The notes beneath the pieces were generated by a model. It ran no database searches, was not told the DNA's origin, and saw only the letters and a program-made list of their open reading frames with translations. Position numbers and translations under genes: made by a program. Positions 51,164 through 60,614 of a DNA stretch of 64,000 bases are shown here, one piece after another. Each line of letters begins with the position of its first letter. Position 1 is the first letter of the stretch. Source of the stretch: Lachnospiraceae bacterium MD308 (lineage in GTDB: Bacteria > Bacillota > Clostridia > Lachnospirales > Lachnospiraceae); the NCBI GenBank assembly GCA_010206225.2, contig VIQU02000001.1, forward strand, positions 62,001-126,000, given 5' to 3'.

Positions 51164-52264
51164 ATGGCTGGTTCAACTTATGGAACTTTATTTAAAATCA
51201 CTACATGGGGGGAGTCCCACGGCGCTGCCATCGGTGTTGTCATCGACGGGTGCCCCGCCGGTCTTGCCCTCTGTGAAAAAGATATTCAAGTCTATTTAGA
51301 CCGCAGGAAACCGGGGCAGAGCAAGTTTACGACAGCAAGGCAGGAGTCTGACCATGCCGATATCCTGTCAGGTGTATTTGAGGGGAGGACGACCGGAACT
51401 CCTATATCCATCCTGGTAAGAAATCAGGATCAGCGTTCCAGAGATTATGGAAAAATCAAGGACTGTTATCGGCCCGGACATGCTGATTACACCTTTGACG
51501 CCAAATATGGCTTCCGTGATTACCGGGGCGGCGGACGTTCCTCCGGCCGTGAGACGATCGGAAGAGTTGCCGCAGGCGCCGTTGCCTCAAAGCTGTTAGG
51601 GCAGCTTGGCATTAAGCTTACCTCCTATACCCGTTCCATCGGTCCGATTACAATTCCGGAAGAGGAATACGATTTTTCCTGTATCACGGAAAACAAACTA
51701 TATATGCCTAACAACGCCTATGCAGAGAAAGCTTCCGCTTATCTCGAGGAATGCATGAAAAATAAAGATTCCTCGGGCGGTACGATCGAGTGCCGGATCA
51801 CCGGGGTTCCTGTCGGTATCGGAGAGCCTGTTTTCAATAAACTTGACGCCTCGCTCGCCAGAGGCATCATGTCCATCGGCGCTGTCAAGGGGGTGGAAAT
51901 CGGGGACGGCTTTTTGACAGCAGGCGCTTTAGGAAGCGGCAACAACGATACATTTTTCTCGGAGGACGGCCATATTTATAAAAGAACAAACCACTCCGGC
52001 GGTACGTTAGGCGGATTAAGCGACGGGTGTCCTATCCTGATCCGCGCCGCAATAAAGCCTACCCCTTCCATCGCAAGGGAACAGGAGACCGTCACCCGAG
52101 ACAGAGAAAACACGTCCATTACTGTTACAGGCCGCCATGACCCCGTTATCGTTCCGAGAGCCGTCGTCGTCGTAGAATCTATGGCCGCGCTGACGCTCGC
52201 TGATTTACTTATCGTAAATATGTCTTCCAGACTTGAAAATCTGAAACGTTTTTATGCCGAATGA
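51164..52264 (+). CDS. aroC: Chorismate synthase
   Basis: 366 residues from ATG 51164, AAAGGAG upstream. GTLFKITTWGESHGAAIGVV is the first signature, GRSSGRETIGRVAAGAVASK the second, and GAKGVEIGDGF-like and RAAIKPTPSIAREQETV-like segments the flavin and substrate regions (read here as GAVKGVEIGDGF and RAAIKPTPSIAREQETV). It converts EPSP to chorismate with reduced FMN. It stands alone, away from other aromatic genes. Confidence 0.96.
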   Translation: MAGSTYGTLFKITTWGESHGAAIGVVIDGCPAGLALCEKDIQVYLDRRKPGQSKFTTARQESDHADILSGVFEGRTTGTPISILVRNQDQRSRDYGKIKDCYRPGHADYTFDAKYGFRDYRGGGRSSGRETIGRVAAGAVASKLLGQLGIKLTSYTRSIGPITIPEEEYDFSCITENKLYMPNNAYAEKASAYLEECMKNKDSSGGTIECRITGVPVGIGEPVFNKLDASLARGIMSIGAVKGVEIGDGFLTAGALGSGNNDTFFSEDGHIYKRTNHSGGTLGGLSDGCPILIRAAIKPTPSIAREQETVTRDRENTSITVTGRHDPVIVPRAVVVVESMAALTLADLLIVNMSSRLENLKRFYAE

Positions 52265-52281
52265 TTTTCACTAAAAAACTA

Positions 52282-52309
52282 TTGCTTTTTTTTTCATAGG
52301 ATGTATAAT
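52282..52309 (+). promoter_or_regulatory. Probable promoter of the XRE-potABCD operon
   Basis: TTGCTT (52282-52287), 16-base spacer, perfect TATAAT (52304-52309), 66 bases before the XRE gene. Confidence 0.55.
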
Positions 52310-52374
52310 AATGCTAAACTTTTTGTTTATTTTTACTGTCACACATATTTCGACAATAAAAAGAAGAGGATAAG

Positions 52375-52914
52375 ATGATGGAAATCGGAAAGAAATTAAA
52401 GCAGCTCCGCATGGAAAAAGGTCTCACACAGGAAGAGCTTGCCGGACGCTCAGAGCTGTCCAAAGGCTTTATCTCACAGCTGGAACGGGATCTTACTTCT
52501 CCCTCCATCGCAACACTTATGGATATTCTCCAATGTCTCGGAACCACGATCAATGAGTTCTTCAGCGAGAAGCCGGAAGAGCAGGTCGTTTTCCGCTTCG
52601 ATGACTATTTTGAAAAAATAGATGCGGAATTAAAAAACAAGACAGAGTGGATCATACCCAACGCGCAGAAGAATCTTATGGAACCGATCCGCCTTACCTT
52701 AGAACCCGGCGGCCTTACTTACCGTGATGTTCCGCACGAGGGAGAGGAATTCGGCTATATCGTCAAAGGAAGTATCCGAATTCACATCGGAAAGAACGTT
52801 TACTCCGCCAAAAAGGGAGAATCCTTTTATTTTACCCCGCATTCGGAACATTTTATTGAAGCGGGGGCAAACGGCGCGGTCCTTATATGGATCAGCACCC
52901 CGCCAAGCTTTTAA
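52375..52914 (+). CDS. XRE-cupin transcriptional regulator (PuuR-like)
   Basis: 179 residues. A helix-turn-helix domain (KKLKQLRMEKGLTQEELAGR, SELSKGFISQLERD) fills the first 65 residues, and a cupin barrel the rest (GEEFGYIVKGSIRIHIGKNV, FYFTPHSEHFIEAGANG). Regulators of this type sense polyamines or related small molecules. It is the first gene of the polyamine transporter operon, 15 to 20 bases ahead of potA. Two adjacent ATGs are possible; the first is chosen. Confidence 0.9.
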   Translation: MMEIGKKLKQLRMEKGLTQEELAGRSELSKGFISQLERDLTSPSIATLMDILQCLGTTINEFFSEKPEEQVVFRFDDYFEKIDAELKNKTEWIIPNAQKNLMEPIRLTLEPGGLTYRDVPHEGEEFGYIVKGSIRIHIGKNVYSAKKGESFYFTPHSEHFIEAGANGAVLIWISTPPSF

Positions 52915-52935
52915 ATACATTTAAGGAGGATGATA

Positions 52936-54009
52936 ATGTCTAATAAATTAATTGATATTGTAAATGTCTCTAAATCATTCGGAGAAAACCTTGTGCTGAA
53001 CGACTTAAACCTTTATATCCGCGAGAATGAATTCTTAACGCTCCTTGGTCCCAGCGGCTGCGGCAAGACTACCCTTCTTCGTATTCTCGGCGGATTTGAG
53101 TCTCCAAATGAAGGAAAGATTATTTTTGACGGGAAAGATATCACGGAGCTTGCGCCCAACAAGCGTCAGCTCAATACCGTATTCCAGAAATACGCTCTTT
53201 TCCCCAATATGACTATCGCGGAAAATATTGCTTTCGGGCTCAAGATCAAAGGAAAATCAAAAACCTATATCGAAGATAAGATTCGTTATGCCCTAAAGCT
53301 TGTCAATCTGGACGGATTCAACGAGCGTATGCCGGATTCTCTAAGCGGCGGCCAGCAGCAGCGGATCGCCATTGCCCGGGCCATCGTCAATGAACCAAAG
53401 GTCCTTCTTTTGGATGAACCCCTCGGCGCTCTTGACTTAAAACTCAGGCAGGATATGCAGTATGAACTCATCCGTCTGAAAAATGAGCTTGGCATCACGT
53501 TCGTCTACGTTACCCACGATCAGGTAGAAGCGCTTACGATGTCAGATACCATCGTTGTCATGAATCAGGGCAACATCCAGCAGATCGGCACGCCCGAGGA
53601 CATTTACAACGAACCCCAGAACGCATTTGTGGCGGACTTTATCGGAGAGAGCAATATCTTTTCGGCAATCATGGTAGAGGATAAGCTAGTGAAGATTCAG
53701 GGTGTAAAATTCCCCTGTGTCGATACCGGATTTGGCAAAAACAAGCCGGTAGATGCCGTCATCCGCCCGGAAGACGTTGATCTTGTAAAGCCTAAGAAGG
53801 GACTTATGCAGGGAATCGTTACCTCTCTCATCTTCAAGGGCGTCCATTATGAGATGGATGTTATGGCAAACGGCTATGAATGGCTGGTCCACAGTACAGA
53901 TATGTTTCCTGTAGGAACGGAAGTCGGTATCAGGGTTGATCCTTTTGACATCCAGATTATGAAGAAACCGGAATCGGAAGACGCGGAGGCTGTATCAATT
54001 GAAGAATAG
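52936..54009 (+). CDS. potA: Spermidine/putrescine ABC transporter, ATPase
   Basis: 357 residues. Walker [22 protein letters not shown]-loop region [20 protein letters not shown], signature [20 protein letters not shown], and Walker [24 protein letters not shown]-like domain follows from about residue 285. AAGGAGG is correctly spaced for the ATG at 52936. It drives polyamine uptake with the next two genes. Confidence 0.95.
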   Translation: MSNKLIDIVNVSKSFGENLVLNDLNLYIRENEFLTLLGPSGCGKTTLLRILGGFESPNEGKIIFDGKDITELAPNKRQLNTVFQKYALFPNMTIAENIAFGLKIKGKSKTYIEDKIRYALKLVNLDGFNERMPDSLSGGQQQRIAIARAIVNEPKVLLLDEPLGALDLKLRQDMQYELIRLKNELGITFVYVTHDQVEALTMSDTIVVMNQGNIQQIGTPEDIYNEPQNAFVADFIGESNIFSAIMVEDKLVKIQGVKFPCVDTGFGKNKPVDAVIRPEDVDLVKPKKGLMQGIVTSLIFKGVHYEMDVMANGYEWLVHSTDMFPVGTEVGIRVDPFDIQIMKKPESEDAEAVSIEE

Positions 54010-54829
54010 AGATAAAAAAATCAAGCGCCTGCTTGCCGGGCCCTATATCATCTGGGCAGCGGGATTCATCGTTATCCCCCTTCTCATGATCTTTTATTAC
54101 GGACTGTCTGACAAGAGCGGGCATGTTACATTTCATAATATTGCACAGATCACAACACCCGAGAACCTAAAAGCTCTGGGTCTGGCGCTGCTCCTTTCGC
54201 TGATCAGCACCGCCGTCTGCCTAGTGCTGGCCTACCCGCTCTGTATGGTCCTTACCAATCTGGGGGTAAACCAGTCAAGCTTTATCGTACTGATCTTCAT
54301 CCTCCCCATGTGGATGAACTTTCTGCTGCGGACGCTTGCATGGCAGAATCTGTTGGAAAGAAACGGAATCATCAATATCATACTCGGCTTTTTCCATCTT
54401 CCGGCGCTGGAGATCATCAATACGCCTTATGCCATTATACTTGGCATGGTATATGATTTCCTGCCCTTTATGGTGCTGCCGATCTACAATGTATTGTCGA
54501 AAATCGACAGCGATGTGATCGCTGCCGCAAGAGACCTGGGCGCAAACAGCATACAGACCTTTCTTCGCATCATCCTGCCTTTATCTGTTCCGGGAATCAT
54601 CAGCGGCGTCACGATGGTGTTTGTTCCTGCCCTCACTACATTTGTCATTTCCGATCTGCTGGGCGGAAGCAAGATTCTTTTAATCGGAAATGTGATCGAA
54701 CAGGAATTTAAGCAGGGCAGCAACTGGCATGTCGGAAGCGGCATGTCCCTTGTTCTCATGATTTTCATTATCCTGAGCATGGCGCTGATCGCCAAATATG
54801 ACAAAGACGGGGAGGGAACGGCATTTTGA
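53999..54829 (+). CDS. potB: Spermidine/putrescine ABC transporter, permease PotB
   Basis: 276 residues starting at TTG 53999, overlapping potA by 11 bases with GGAGG upstream. Six helices and the cytoplasmic EAA loop ([20 protein letters not shown]) are typical of binding-protein-dependent permeases. [20 protein letters not shown] is a PotB-type stretch. It pairs with the PotC half of the next gene. Confidence 0.93.
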   Translation: MKNRDKKIKRLLAGPYIIWAAGFIVIPLLMIFYYGLSDKSGHVTFHNIAQITTPENLKALGLALLLSLISTAVCLVLAYPLCMVLTNLGVNQSSFIVLIFILPMWMNFLLRTLAWQNLLERNGIINIILGFFHLPALEIINTPYAIILGMVYDFLPFMVLPIYNVLSKIDSDVIAAARDLGANSIQTFLRIILPLSVPGIISGVTMVFVPALTTFVISDLLGGSKILLIGNVIEQEFKQGSNWHVGSGMSLVLMIFIILSMALIAKYDKDGEGTAF

Positions 54830-56715
54830 TCAAAAAATATATACAGAGATTCTATCTCCTATTCATTATCATACTGCTATACGCCCCTATCATAACGCTG
54901 ATGGCGCTCTCTTTTAATTCCTCTAAAAGCCGTGCCAGATGGGGCGGCTTCACGGCAAAATGGTATGTCCGGCTTTTTCAGGACGATCAGATCATGACTG
55001 CTCTTTACACTACATTGGAGATTGCGCTTTTATCCGCTCTGATCGCCACGGTCTTAGGAACCGCCGGAGCGATCGGCATCCATGCCCTGCGCCGCAAATA
55101 CCGCACCTTTATGATGGGAGTGACAAATATCCCCATGCTCAATGCGGACATCGTAACGGGAATCTCGCTGATGCTTCTGTTTATAGCATTCCGTTTTTCC
55201 CTTGGATTTTCCACGATCCTCATCGCCCACATTACATTTAATCTTCCCTATGTGATCCTAAGCGTTATGCCCCGCCTGAAACAGACAAATATCTGCACCT
55301 ATGAGGCTGCTTTGGATCTGGGCGCATCGCCGCTCTACGCGTTTTTTAAAGTCGTATTCCCCGATATCCTTCCGGGTGTATCCTCCGGATTCCTTCTGGC
55401 GTTTACGATGTCGCTGGACGACTTTGTGATCACTCACTTTACAAAAGGTCCCGGCGTAGACACATTATCCACAAAGATATACAGCGAAGTAAGGAAAGGG
55501 ATTCGGCCGGAAATATATGCATTGTCCACGATTATGTTCCTGTCCGTCCTCCTTCTGCTTATTCTGGTAAACATTGCGCCCGACGAGAAGGAAGATCGAA
55601 AAAGGATCCTCTCCGCCGCCACAGTAAAACGCCATAAAATCAGCCGTTTTCTGTTGCGCAAAGTAGTACCGGCAGCGATGGTGATCATCATTACGATCGG
55701 CGGGATCTTTTACAGTACAAAGGCGGACAGACTCGGAGGCGATAATCAGGTCATCGTCTATAACTGGGGAGAATATCTTGATCCCGATGCCATTGAAATG
55801 TTTGAGGAGGAAACCGGAATCGACGTCGTATATGAAGAATATGAGACGAATGAGATCATGTACCCGAAGATCCAGTCCGGCGCCATTGCCTATGACGTCG
55901 TATGTCCGTCTGATTATATGATTGAGCGCATGATTGAAAACGACTTGCTTGCGGAAATTAATTTTGACAACGTCCCCAACATTAAAAATATCGGAGATGT
56001 TTATATGGAACAATCCAGGCAGTTTGATCCGGACAATAAATATTCTGTTCCCTATCTCTGGGGGACTGTGGGAATCCTGTACAACAAAACGATGGTAGAC
56101 GAGCCGATCGACAGCTGGTCCGTCCTGTGGGATGAAAAGTACAAAGACAGTATTCTGATGCAGGACAGTGTGCGGGATGCCTTTGGAGTAGCGCTGAAAT
56201 ACCTCGGCTACTCTTTAAACTCCACAGACCTCGACGAGCTGACTGCCGCGCAAAAGCTCCTGATCGAACAGAAACCTCTCGTTCAGGCTTACGTTGTAGA
56301 TCAGGTCCGCGATAAGATGATCGGAAATGAAGCCGCCATCGGGGTAATCTACTCCGGCGAGGCAATCTATACCCAATTGGAAAACCCGAATCTCGAATAT
56401 GTAATTCCAAAGGAAGGTTCCAATATATGGATCGACTCCCTTGTAATACCGAAAAATGCAAAACACAAGGAAAATGCGGAAGCCTTTATCAACTTTGTCT
56501 GCAGACCTGAGATTGCAAAGATGAACTTTGATTTTATCACCTACTCTATCCCCAACGAAGGAGGCCGGGCGCTCATCGAGGAACCTGAACTTCGCAACAG
56601 CAAAATCGCCTTTCCGGATGCAAAAGAGCTTGAGCGCTGCGAGACGTTCAAATTCCTCGGAGATGAGAACGATGCCGTCTACAATAAACTTTGGAGAGAA
56701 GTAAAATCCAGATAA
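54826..56715 (+). CDS. potC/potD: PotC-PotD fusion: polyamine permease plus substrate-binding protein
   Basis: 629 residues. Residues 1-265 are a PotC permease: helices from FYLLFIIILLYAPIITLMAL, and an EAA loop YEAALDLGASPLYAFFKVVF. A further helix at about 288-305 (VVPAAMVIIITIGGIFYSTK) tethers residues 320-629, a PotD-like periplasmic-fold protein with NQVIVYNWGEYLDPDAIEMF, CPSDYMIERM and YSVPYLWGTVGILYNKTM. The binding protein is therefore tethered to the transporter. It starts with TTG at 54826, overlapping the potB stop. Fused versions occur in Firmicutes, so this is unusual rather than new. Confidence 0.92.
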   Translation: MIKKYIQRFYLLFIIILLYAPIITLMALSFNSSKSRARWGGFTAKWYVRLFQDDQIMTALYTTLEIALLSALIATVLGTAGAIGIHALRRKYRTFMMGVTNIPMLNADIVTGISLMLLFIAFRFSLGFSTILIAHITFNLPYVILSVMPRLKQTNICTYEAALDLGASPLYAFFKVVFPDILPGVSSGFLLAFTMSLDDFVITHFTKGPGVDTLSTKIYSEVRKGIRPEIYALSTIMFLSVLLLLILVNIAPDEKEDRKRILSAATVKRHKISRFLLRKVVPAAMVIIITIGGIFYSTKADRLGGDNQVIVYNWGEYLDPDAIEMFEEETGIDVVYEEYETNEIMYPKIQSGAIAYDVVCPSDYMIERMIENDLLAEINFDNVPNIKNIGDVYMEQSRQFDPDNKYSVPYLWGTVGILYNKTMVDEPIDSWSVLWDEKYKDSILMQDSVRDAFGVALKYLGYSLNSTDLDELTAAQKLLIEQKPLVQAYVVDQVRDKMIGNEAAIGVIYSGEAIYTQLENPNLEYVIPKEGSNIWIDSLVIPKNAKHKENAEAFINFVCRPEIAKMNFDFITYSIPNEGGRALIEEPELRNSKIAFPDAKELERCETFKFLGDENDAVYNKLWREVKSR

Positions 56716-56718
56716 AAT

Positions 56719-56743
56719 GACGCGAATTATTCCTTCAGGCGTC
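56719..56743 (+). terminator. Weak hairpin after the pot operon
   Basis: GACGC pairs with GCGTC around a 15-base loop, followed by CTTTTTC. It overlaps the 3' end of the convergent HD gene. Confidence 0.35.
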
Positions 56744-57320
56744 CTTTTTCTACATTCGGAGCGATGAAATTCTCATAAGCATACTTCCAGAGCTCTTCGG
56801 AGCCCTTGGCAGTATGCTTATTTCTTGCAAGCACCTGATCAAGCCGCACTCCATGCTCCTCCCAGCTTTTTCCGTCCGTTGCCGCATTCAGCATAAGAGG
56901 CTGTACGCAGTCCATCGCATGGGCGAACCGCGCTTCCGGGCTTTCCCACTTCTCAAATTCATCCCACAGCGCACGGAGCTTTTCCTGCTGATCCTTTGGC
57001 AGCAGTCCGTATATCCTGTCCGCCGCTTTTTCCTCCCGGTGCTTTTTCGTCTTATTTCCTTCTGCATCATACGCATATGTATCTCCTGCATCAATCTCCA
57101 CAAGATCATGGATCAGCAGCATAGTCACTGTCTTTAATACATCGATCTCTTCATTGGCATACTCGCTTAAGAGAATTGTCATGAGCGCCATATGCCATGC
57201 GTGTTCTGCATCATTTTCTTTTCTTGCGCCGTCAGACAGATACGTCTGACGGCCGATGAATTTCTCCTTGTCAATCTCTCTGATAAAATCAAATTGCTGT
57301 TTCAGTCTGTTATTTTCCAT
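56727..57320 (-). CDS. HD-domain hydrolase (YfbR/5'-deoxynucleotidase-like)
   Basis: 197 residues. The N-terminus FDFIREIDKEKFIGRQTYLS leads to NDAEHAWHMALMTILLSEYA (first metal His) and LIHDLVEIDAGDTYAYD (the HD pair), with a final conserved Asp in FAHAMDCVQPLML. This order matches the YfbR-like HD hydrolases that remove phosphate from nucleoside monophosphates. Exact substrate not readable. It is convergent with the pot operon. Confidence 0.85.
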   Translation of the reverse strand: MENNRLKQQFDFIREIDKEKFIGRQTYLSDGARKENDAEHAWHMALMTILLSEYANEEIDVLKTVTMLLIHDLVEIDAGDTYAYDAEGNKTKKHREEKAADRIYGLLPKDQQEKLRALWDEFEKWESPEARFAHAMDCVQPLMLNAATDGKSWEEHGVRLDQVLARNKHTAKGSEELWKYAYENFIAPNVEKGRLKE

Positions 57321-57359
57321 TCCGTTTTCTCCTTACGTATTGTTTGCCCTATGTCTGCC

Positions 57360-57560
57360 TTATGCTCCTCCCGGTCCGTCTTTTCTGGGACGCTCCGTCT
57401 CCGGAAGCGGCTCCTCGGGCGTCATAGTCTCCGTGCACTCACTTTCTGCTTTCATTGATTCCGTCCCGTTTTCCTGCCTTGCTCCCATCTCCTGCCTGCC
57501 CGTATCGTTCTTTGCGGACCGAAGGTTCTCCGGGAAAAGATCTGTTTTTATTTCGTTCAC
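57360..57560 (-). CDS. Small acidic hypothetical protein
   Basis: 66 residues from a GTG at 57560 with AAAGGAG 8 bases upstream. It is rich in Glu, Pro and Thr (for example TETMTPEEPLPETERPRKDG), has no hydrophobic helix and no motif I recognise. The good ribosome site is the only support. It lies between the histidine kinase gene and the HD gene on the same strand. Confidence 0.35.
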   Translation of the reverse strand: MNEIKTDLFPENLRSAKNDTGRQEMGARQENGTESMKAESECTETMTPEEPLPETERPRKDGPGGA

Positions 57561-57619
57561 AGCACATACTCCTTTCGCTAATAAATTGCCTATAGATAGT
57601 ATGCGCCGTTCTGGAAAAA

Positions 57620-59026
57620 TTATACTTCCCTTTCCGCCGAAAATTCCACGTCATAGCTTCCGCTGCTCCGTCTGATAAAAGCAAGTTCCCCGCCATGGGC
57701 CCTTGCGATCTGGGATGCGAGCCGAAGGCCCATGATGTGTACCGCACTGTCCTGACGGTCCATATTCTGAACGATTGTCTCCGGGATTCCGGGGCCCGTA
57801 TCTTCTACGCGCCAGCAGATTTGGGTTTCTTTGACCAGCAGCGTAATGGTTACATGGCATCCTTCCTTGTTGTGACGGATGCTGTTGCCGATCAGGTTTT
57901 TCAGCGCCCTCCTGACAAGCCCCTCATCCGCCGTCATCCTCACGCTCTCCGCTTCCGCTTTTACAGCAATCTCTACTGTATGATCAGAAAGCATGTCCGG
58001 CGTCTTGTTCTCTGCGCCGCCTGCCCTTTCCAACTGTCCGTTATAAACTTCTGCAACGCAGTCTCTTAAGATCGCCGCCGGAGAACATATCTTCTTTTTT
58101 AAGGGCTGCGCCTGATATGCCAGCTTGGAAGTAAGATTCAAATCTGCGATCAGCTGACGGATGACAAGGCTTTGTCTTTTCATATTCTCTGCCGTCTTCC
58201 GGTTTTCGGCGCTGAGGTTTTCATCCTCCGCAAGCTGATCCGAATATCCTACGATCAATGACAGCGGCGTCCTGATGTCATGGGAAACCCCTGCGATCCA
58301 TTCTGTTCTTGCCTCGTCCCTCTTCGCAAGTGCTTTTTGCTGCTCCTTAAGCTTTCCTGATACAAGATTCAGTTTCTTCGCCAGTTCCTCCATAGCGCCG
58401 CTTTCCGGGATATCCGTCGCCTCTCCGAGGGACAGCCTGTCAATTCCCTCGGCCACCGGCTTCAAGGACAAGTAGAACCGGAAACCAAAACCAATGATGA
58501 ACAGTACGATGATTACAAGATTGACAAACACCGCTGCTTTTGCATATACAGGAAACAGTTTAAACCCTTCTGCTGATATGATCATATCGTATCTTGCAAT
58601 CTTTCCTTTGTCGCATCCGAACACAAGAAGCCATTGTCCGCTCTTCCATGTTCTCACCGGATAATCCTTCAGATACCATCTGGAAAATACGGAAACATCC
58701 TGCAGCGTATAACTCCGCGGTATTTCATCCGGGAGCTTCCACTCCCACACGGCGCGGCCATCCGCATCAAGAGCCATCGCCCATACAAAATCCGTATTCT
58801 CAAGAATCTGAAGCCCTTTTTCCGAGATCACGACGCCTGTATCGGTGAGACAAAGCTCCTTCCCCGCCTGCTCCATACTGCTCCGTCCGTAAGACTGCTC
58901 TTTGACACTGCGTTCTGCGATATAAGTAATTCCAATGAATACGCCTACATTGCAGAATAGAATAACAAAGATGATCAATCCCACCGTCAGGGAGTAACGC
59001 CGGATGATTTTCAGCAGGCTTTTCAT
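57620..59026 (-). CDS. Sensor histidine kinase
   Basis: 468 residues from ATG 59026 (AAAGGAG upstream), overlapping the response regulator stop by ATGA. Two membrane helices (LTVGLIIFVILFCNVGVFIG, FVNLVIIVLFIIGFGFRFYL) flank an extracellular loop of about 135 residues. The H-box is WIAGVSHDIRTPLSLIVGYS, the N-box NLIGNSIRHNKEGC, then VEDTGPGIPE and LRLASQIARAHGGEL. It partners the OmpR-type regulator. With a LanFEG-like transporter nearby, it may sense antimicrobial peptides, though this is inference. Confidence 0.93.
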   Translation of the reverse strand: MKSLLKIIRRYSLTVGLIIFVILFCNVGVFIGITYIAERSVKEQSYGRSSMEQAGKELCLTDTGVVISEKGLQILENTDFVWAMALDADGRAVWEWKLPDEIPRSYTLQDVSVFSRWYLKDYPVRTWKSGQWLLVFGCDKGKIARYDMIISAEGFKLFPVYAKAAVFVNLVIIVLFIIGFGFRFYLSLKPVAEGIDRLSLGEATDIPESGAMEELAKKLNLVSGKLKEQQKALAKRDEARTEWIAGVSHDIRTPLSLIVGYSDQLAEDENLSAENRKTAENMKRQSLVIRQLIADLNLTSKLAYQAQPLKKKICSPAAILRDCVAEVYNGQLERAGGAENKTPDMLSDHTVEIAVKAEAESVRMTADEGLVRRALKNLIGNSIRHNKEGCHVTITLLVKETQICWRVEDTGPGIPETIVQNMDRQDSAVHIMGLRLASQIARAHGGELAFIRRSSGSYDVEFSAEREV

Positions 59027-59730
59027 GGCTGCTCCTTTTTCAGACGGTATCCTAAGCCTCTGGCTGTTAAGATCCACTTTGGATGAGACGGATCATCCTC
59101 AAGCTTTTCTCTCAGATGCCGGATATGCACCATCAGCGTATTCTCATATCCGTAATAAAAATCTCCCCACACCGCATTGCAGAGCGCGTCAAAAGTGACG
59201 ATCCTTCCCCGGTTCTGAGAAAGCTTCATGAGCAGGGCAAGTTCTTTGGCCGTCAGCGGTGTCTCCTCCCCGTCAAACCAGACGGCCGCCCTCTCAGGCA
59301 GCACCTTGCGCTCTCCCAGCCTGATGACCGTCTCTTTCTTCTCATCTTTGATATGGTAGGTTCTTTTCAGGACTGCCCGCACTCTCAGCAAAAGCTCTTT
59401 TGGAAGAAAGGGCTTCGTTATATAATCATCTGCCCCAAGTCCGAGACCAAACAATCGGTCTTCATCTTCATCCTTGGCCGACAGGAATAGAATCGGAATT
59501 TCCGACTCTTCTCTCATCTTCGCAAACATGGAAAAACCGTCTCCATCCGGCAGCATAATATCTAACACTGCCATATCCGGCCTGCTCTCCCGAAAAATTT
59601 CCATCCCCTCCTTCATCGACCCGGCAGTAAGCACCTTTCGGTATCCATCCTCTTTTAGTATCGCAGCAATCAGGTTTACAAGTTCCGCGTTATCATCCAC
59701 TATAAGAATCTTATATTTATAATTCTCCAT
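59023..59730 (-). CDS. OmpR-family response regulator
   Basis: 235 residues. The receiver domain has ILIVDDNAELVNLI (acidic pocket), the phosphorylation Asp in MAVLDIMLPDGDGF, and Lys in DDYITKPFLPKELL. The winged helix ends with TVWGDFYYGYENTL-like and ILTARGLGYRLKKEQP segments. It regulates with the kinase encoded directly downstream. A likely target is the transporter promoter carrying tandem repeats at 60485. Confidence 0.95.
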   Translation of the reverse strand: MENYKYKILIVDDNAELVNLIAAILKEDGYRKVLTAGSMKEGMEIFRESRPDMAVLDIMLPDGDGFSMFAKMREESEIPILFLSAKDEDEDRLFGLGLGADDYITKPFLPKELLLRVRAVLKRTYHIKDEKKETVIRLGERKVLPERAAVWFDGEETPLTAKELALLMKLSQNRGRIVTFDALCNAVWGDFYYGYENTLMVHIRHLREKLEDDPSHPKWILTARGLGYRLKKEQP

Positions 59731-59872
59731 CCTGTGCTTCCTCCTGTCAAGCTTTCTGTCACTTTAATTATAATTGCGTCTCACCCCATTTTCCAATCCT
59801 CCTTCTCAAAATTAAGGTAATCTTAAACAAAGCCATGAATTTTCCGCTCCATCCAGCTTTTTTACCTATAGA

Positions 59873-59968
59873 CAGAACATTTTTTATACTTATTCCCATT
59901 TTATTCAGAACATATTAATTCTATTATATTACAGAACAAATATATTCTATATTTTTATTATCAGAACA
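59873..59968. repeat. Four CAGAACA repeats upstream of the XRE regulator
   Basis: CAGAACA occurs at 59873, 59906, 59932 and 59962 in an A/T-rich 286-base gap without genes. Two of them extend to AGAA-N8-TTCT (59908-59923, 59934-59949), giving imperfect dyads. They are plausible binding sites for the XRE protein that follows. Confidence 0.5.
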
Positions 59969-60025
59969 TTTTCATACTTTTCTTTTAATCCAAAATATGA
60001 TATATTATCCTATGAGGTGATGAAT

Positions 60026-60496
60026 ATGACAATCGGAGGAAATCTAAAACGTCTCAGGAAAGAAAAAAAACTGACTCAAAAGCAGCTCGGACACTTATGC
60101 GGGATGGCCGATTCTGCCATCCGTCGGTACGAACTTGGAAAATCCCATCCAAAAATACAGACGCTCCACAAAATAGCAAAAGGACTTGACATACCCGTCC
60201 ATACGCTGGTAGAAGGCTGCGGGCCGGAGTACCGCCTTTCCCCCCGCACCGACACTCCTGATTCCAAAAGCCGCAGCAGCAAGAATCCAGAGTACATATG
60301 GGACGACTGGCTTCACGCCAACAACATCCATTTTATGCGGTACAGTCAAGGCGATAAAGAAGGGACGCTTATAAAATTCGCGGATCGGAATGAATTCTAT
60401 TTTCTGACAAAGGAACAGACAGAACGTCTCCCCTCCTTAAGTGTCGAACAGACAAAGATCCTCATAAAAGCAATGGCATCTGATAACATAAGGTAA
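60026..60496 (+). CDS. XRE-family transcriptional regulator
   Basis: 156 residues from ATG 60026, with GAGGTG upstream. Helix-turn-helix at residues 1-65: GGNLKRLRKEKKLTQKQLGH, LCGMADSAIRRYELGKSHPK. The remainder (YIWDDWLHANNIHFMRYSQG) has no family I can name. Its promoter region holds four CAGAACA repeats, suggesting self-control, and its stop overlaps the repeats at the ABC operon promoter. Confidence 0.85.
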   Translation: MTIGGNLKRLRKEKKLTQKQLGHLCGMADSAIRRYELGKSHPKIQTLHKIAKGLDIPVHTLVEGCGPEYRLSPRTDTPDSKSRSSKNPEYIWDDWLHANNIHFMRYSQGDKEGTLIKFADRNEFYFLTKEQTERLPSLSVEQTKILIKAMASDNIR

Positions 60497-60552
60497 ACAT
60501 AAGGTAAACATAAGGTGCCGTTAAGTCTTATATAAGGCTTACCTCCTACAAT
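60485..60552 (+). promoter_or_regulatory. Three tandem 11-bp repeats and promoter of the LanFEG-like operon
   Basis: AACATAAGGTA at 60485-60495 and 60496-60506, then AACATAAGGTG at 60507-60517: three head-to-tail copies, one helical turn each. A -10 like TACAAT lies at 60547-60552, and the -35 area is poor. Repeats upstream of a weak -35 box indicate activation, probably by the OmpR-type regulator. Repeats overlap the XRE stop codon. Confidence 0.6.
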
Positions 60553-60614
60553 AGCGCTGTAAGAACATAAGCCGGATACAAGTTCCGGCTGCAGCAAAAA
60601 AGGAGGTAATTTTT

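Noticed and set aside
60485-60517. CRISPR-like repeats
   Set aside because: The units are 11 bases with no spacers, so this is a tandem operator-like repeat and not an array.
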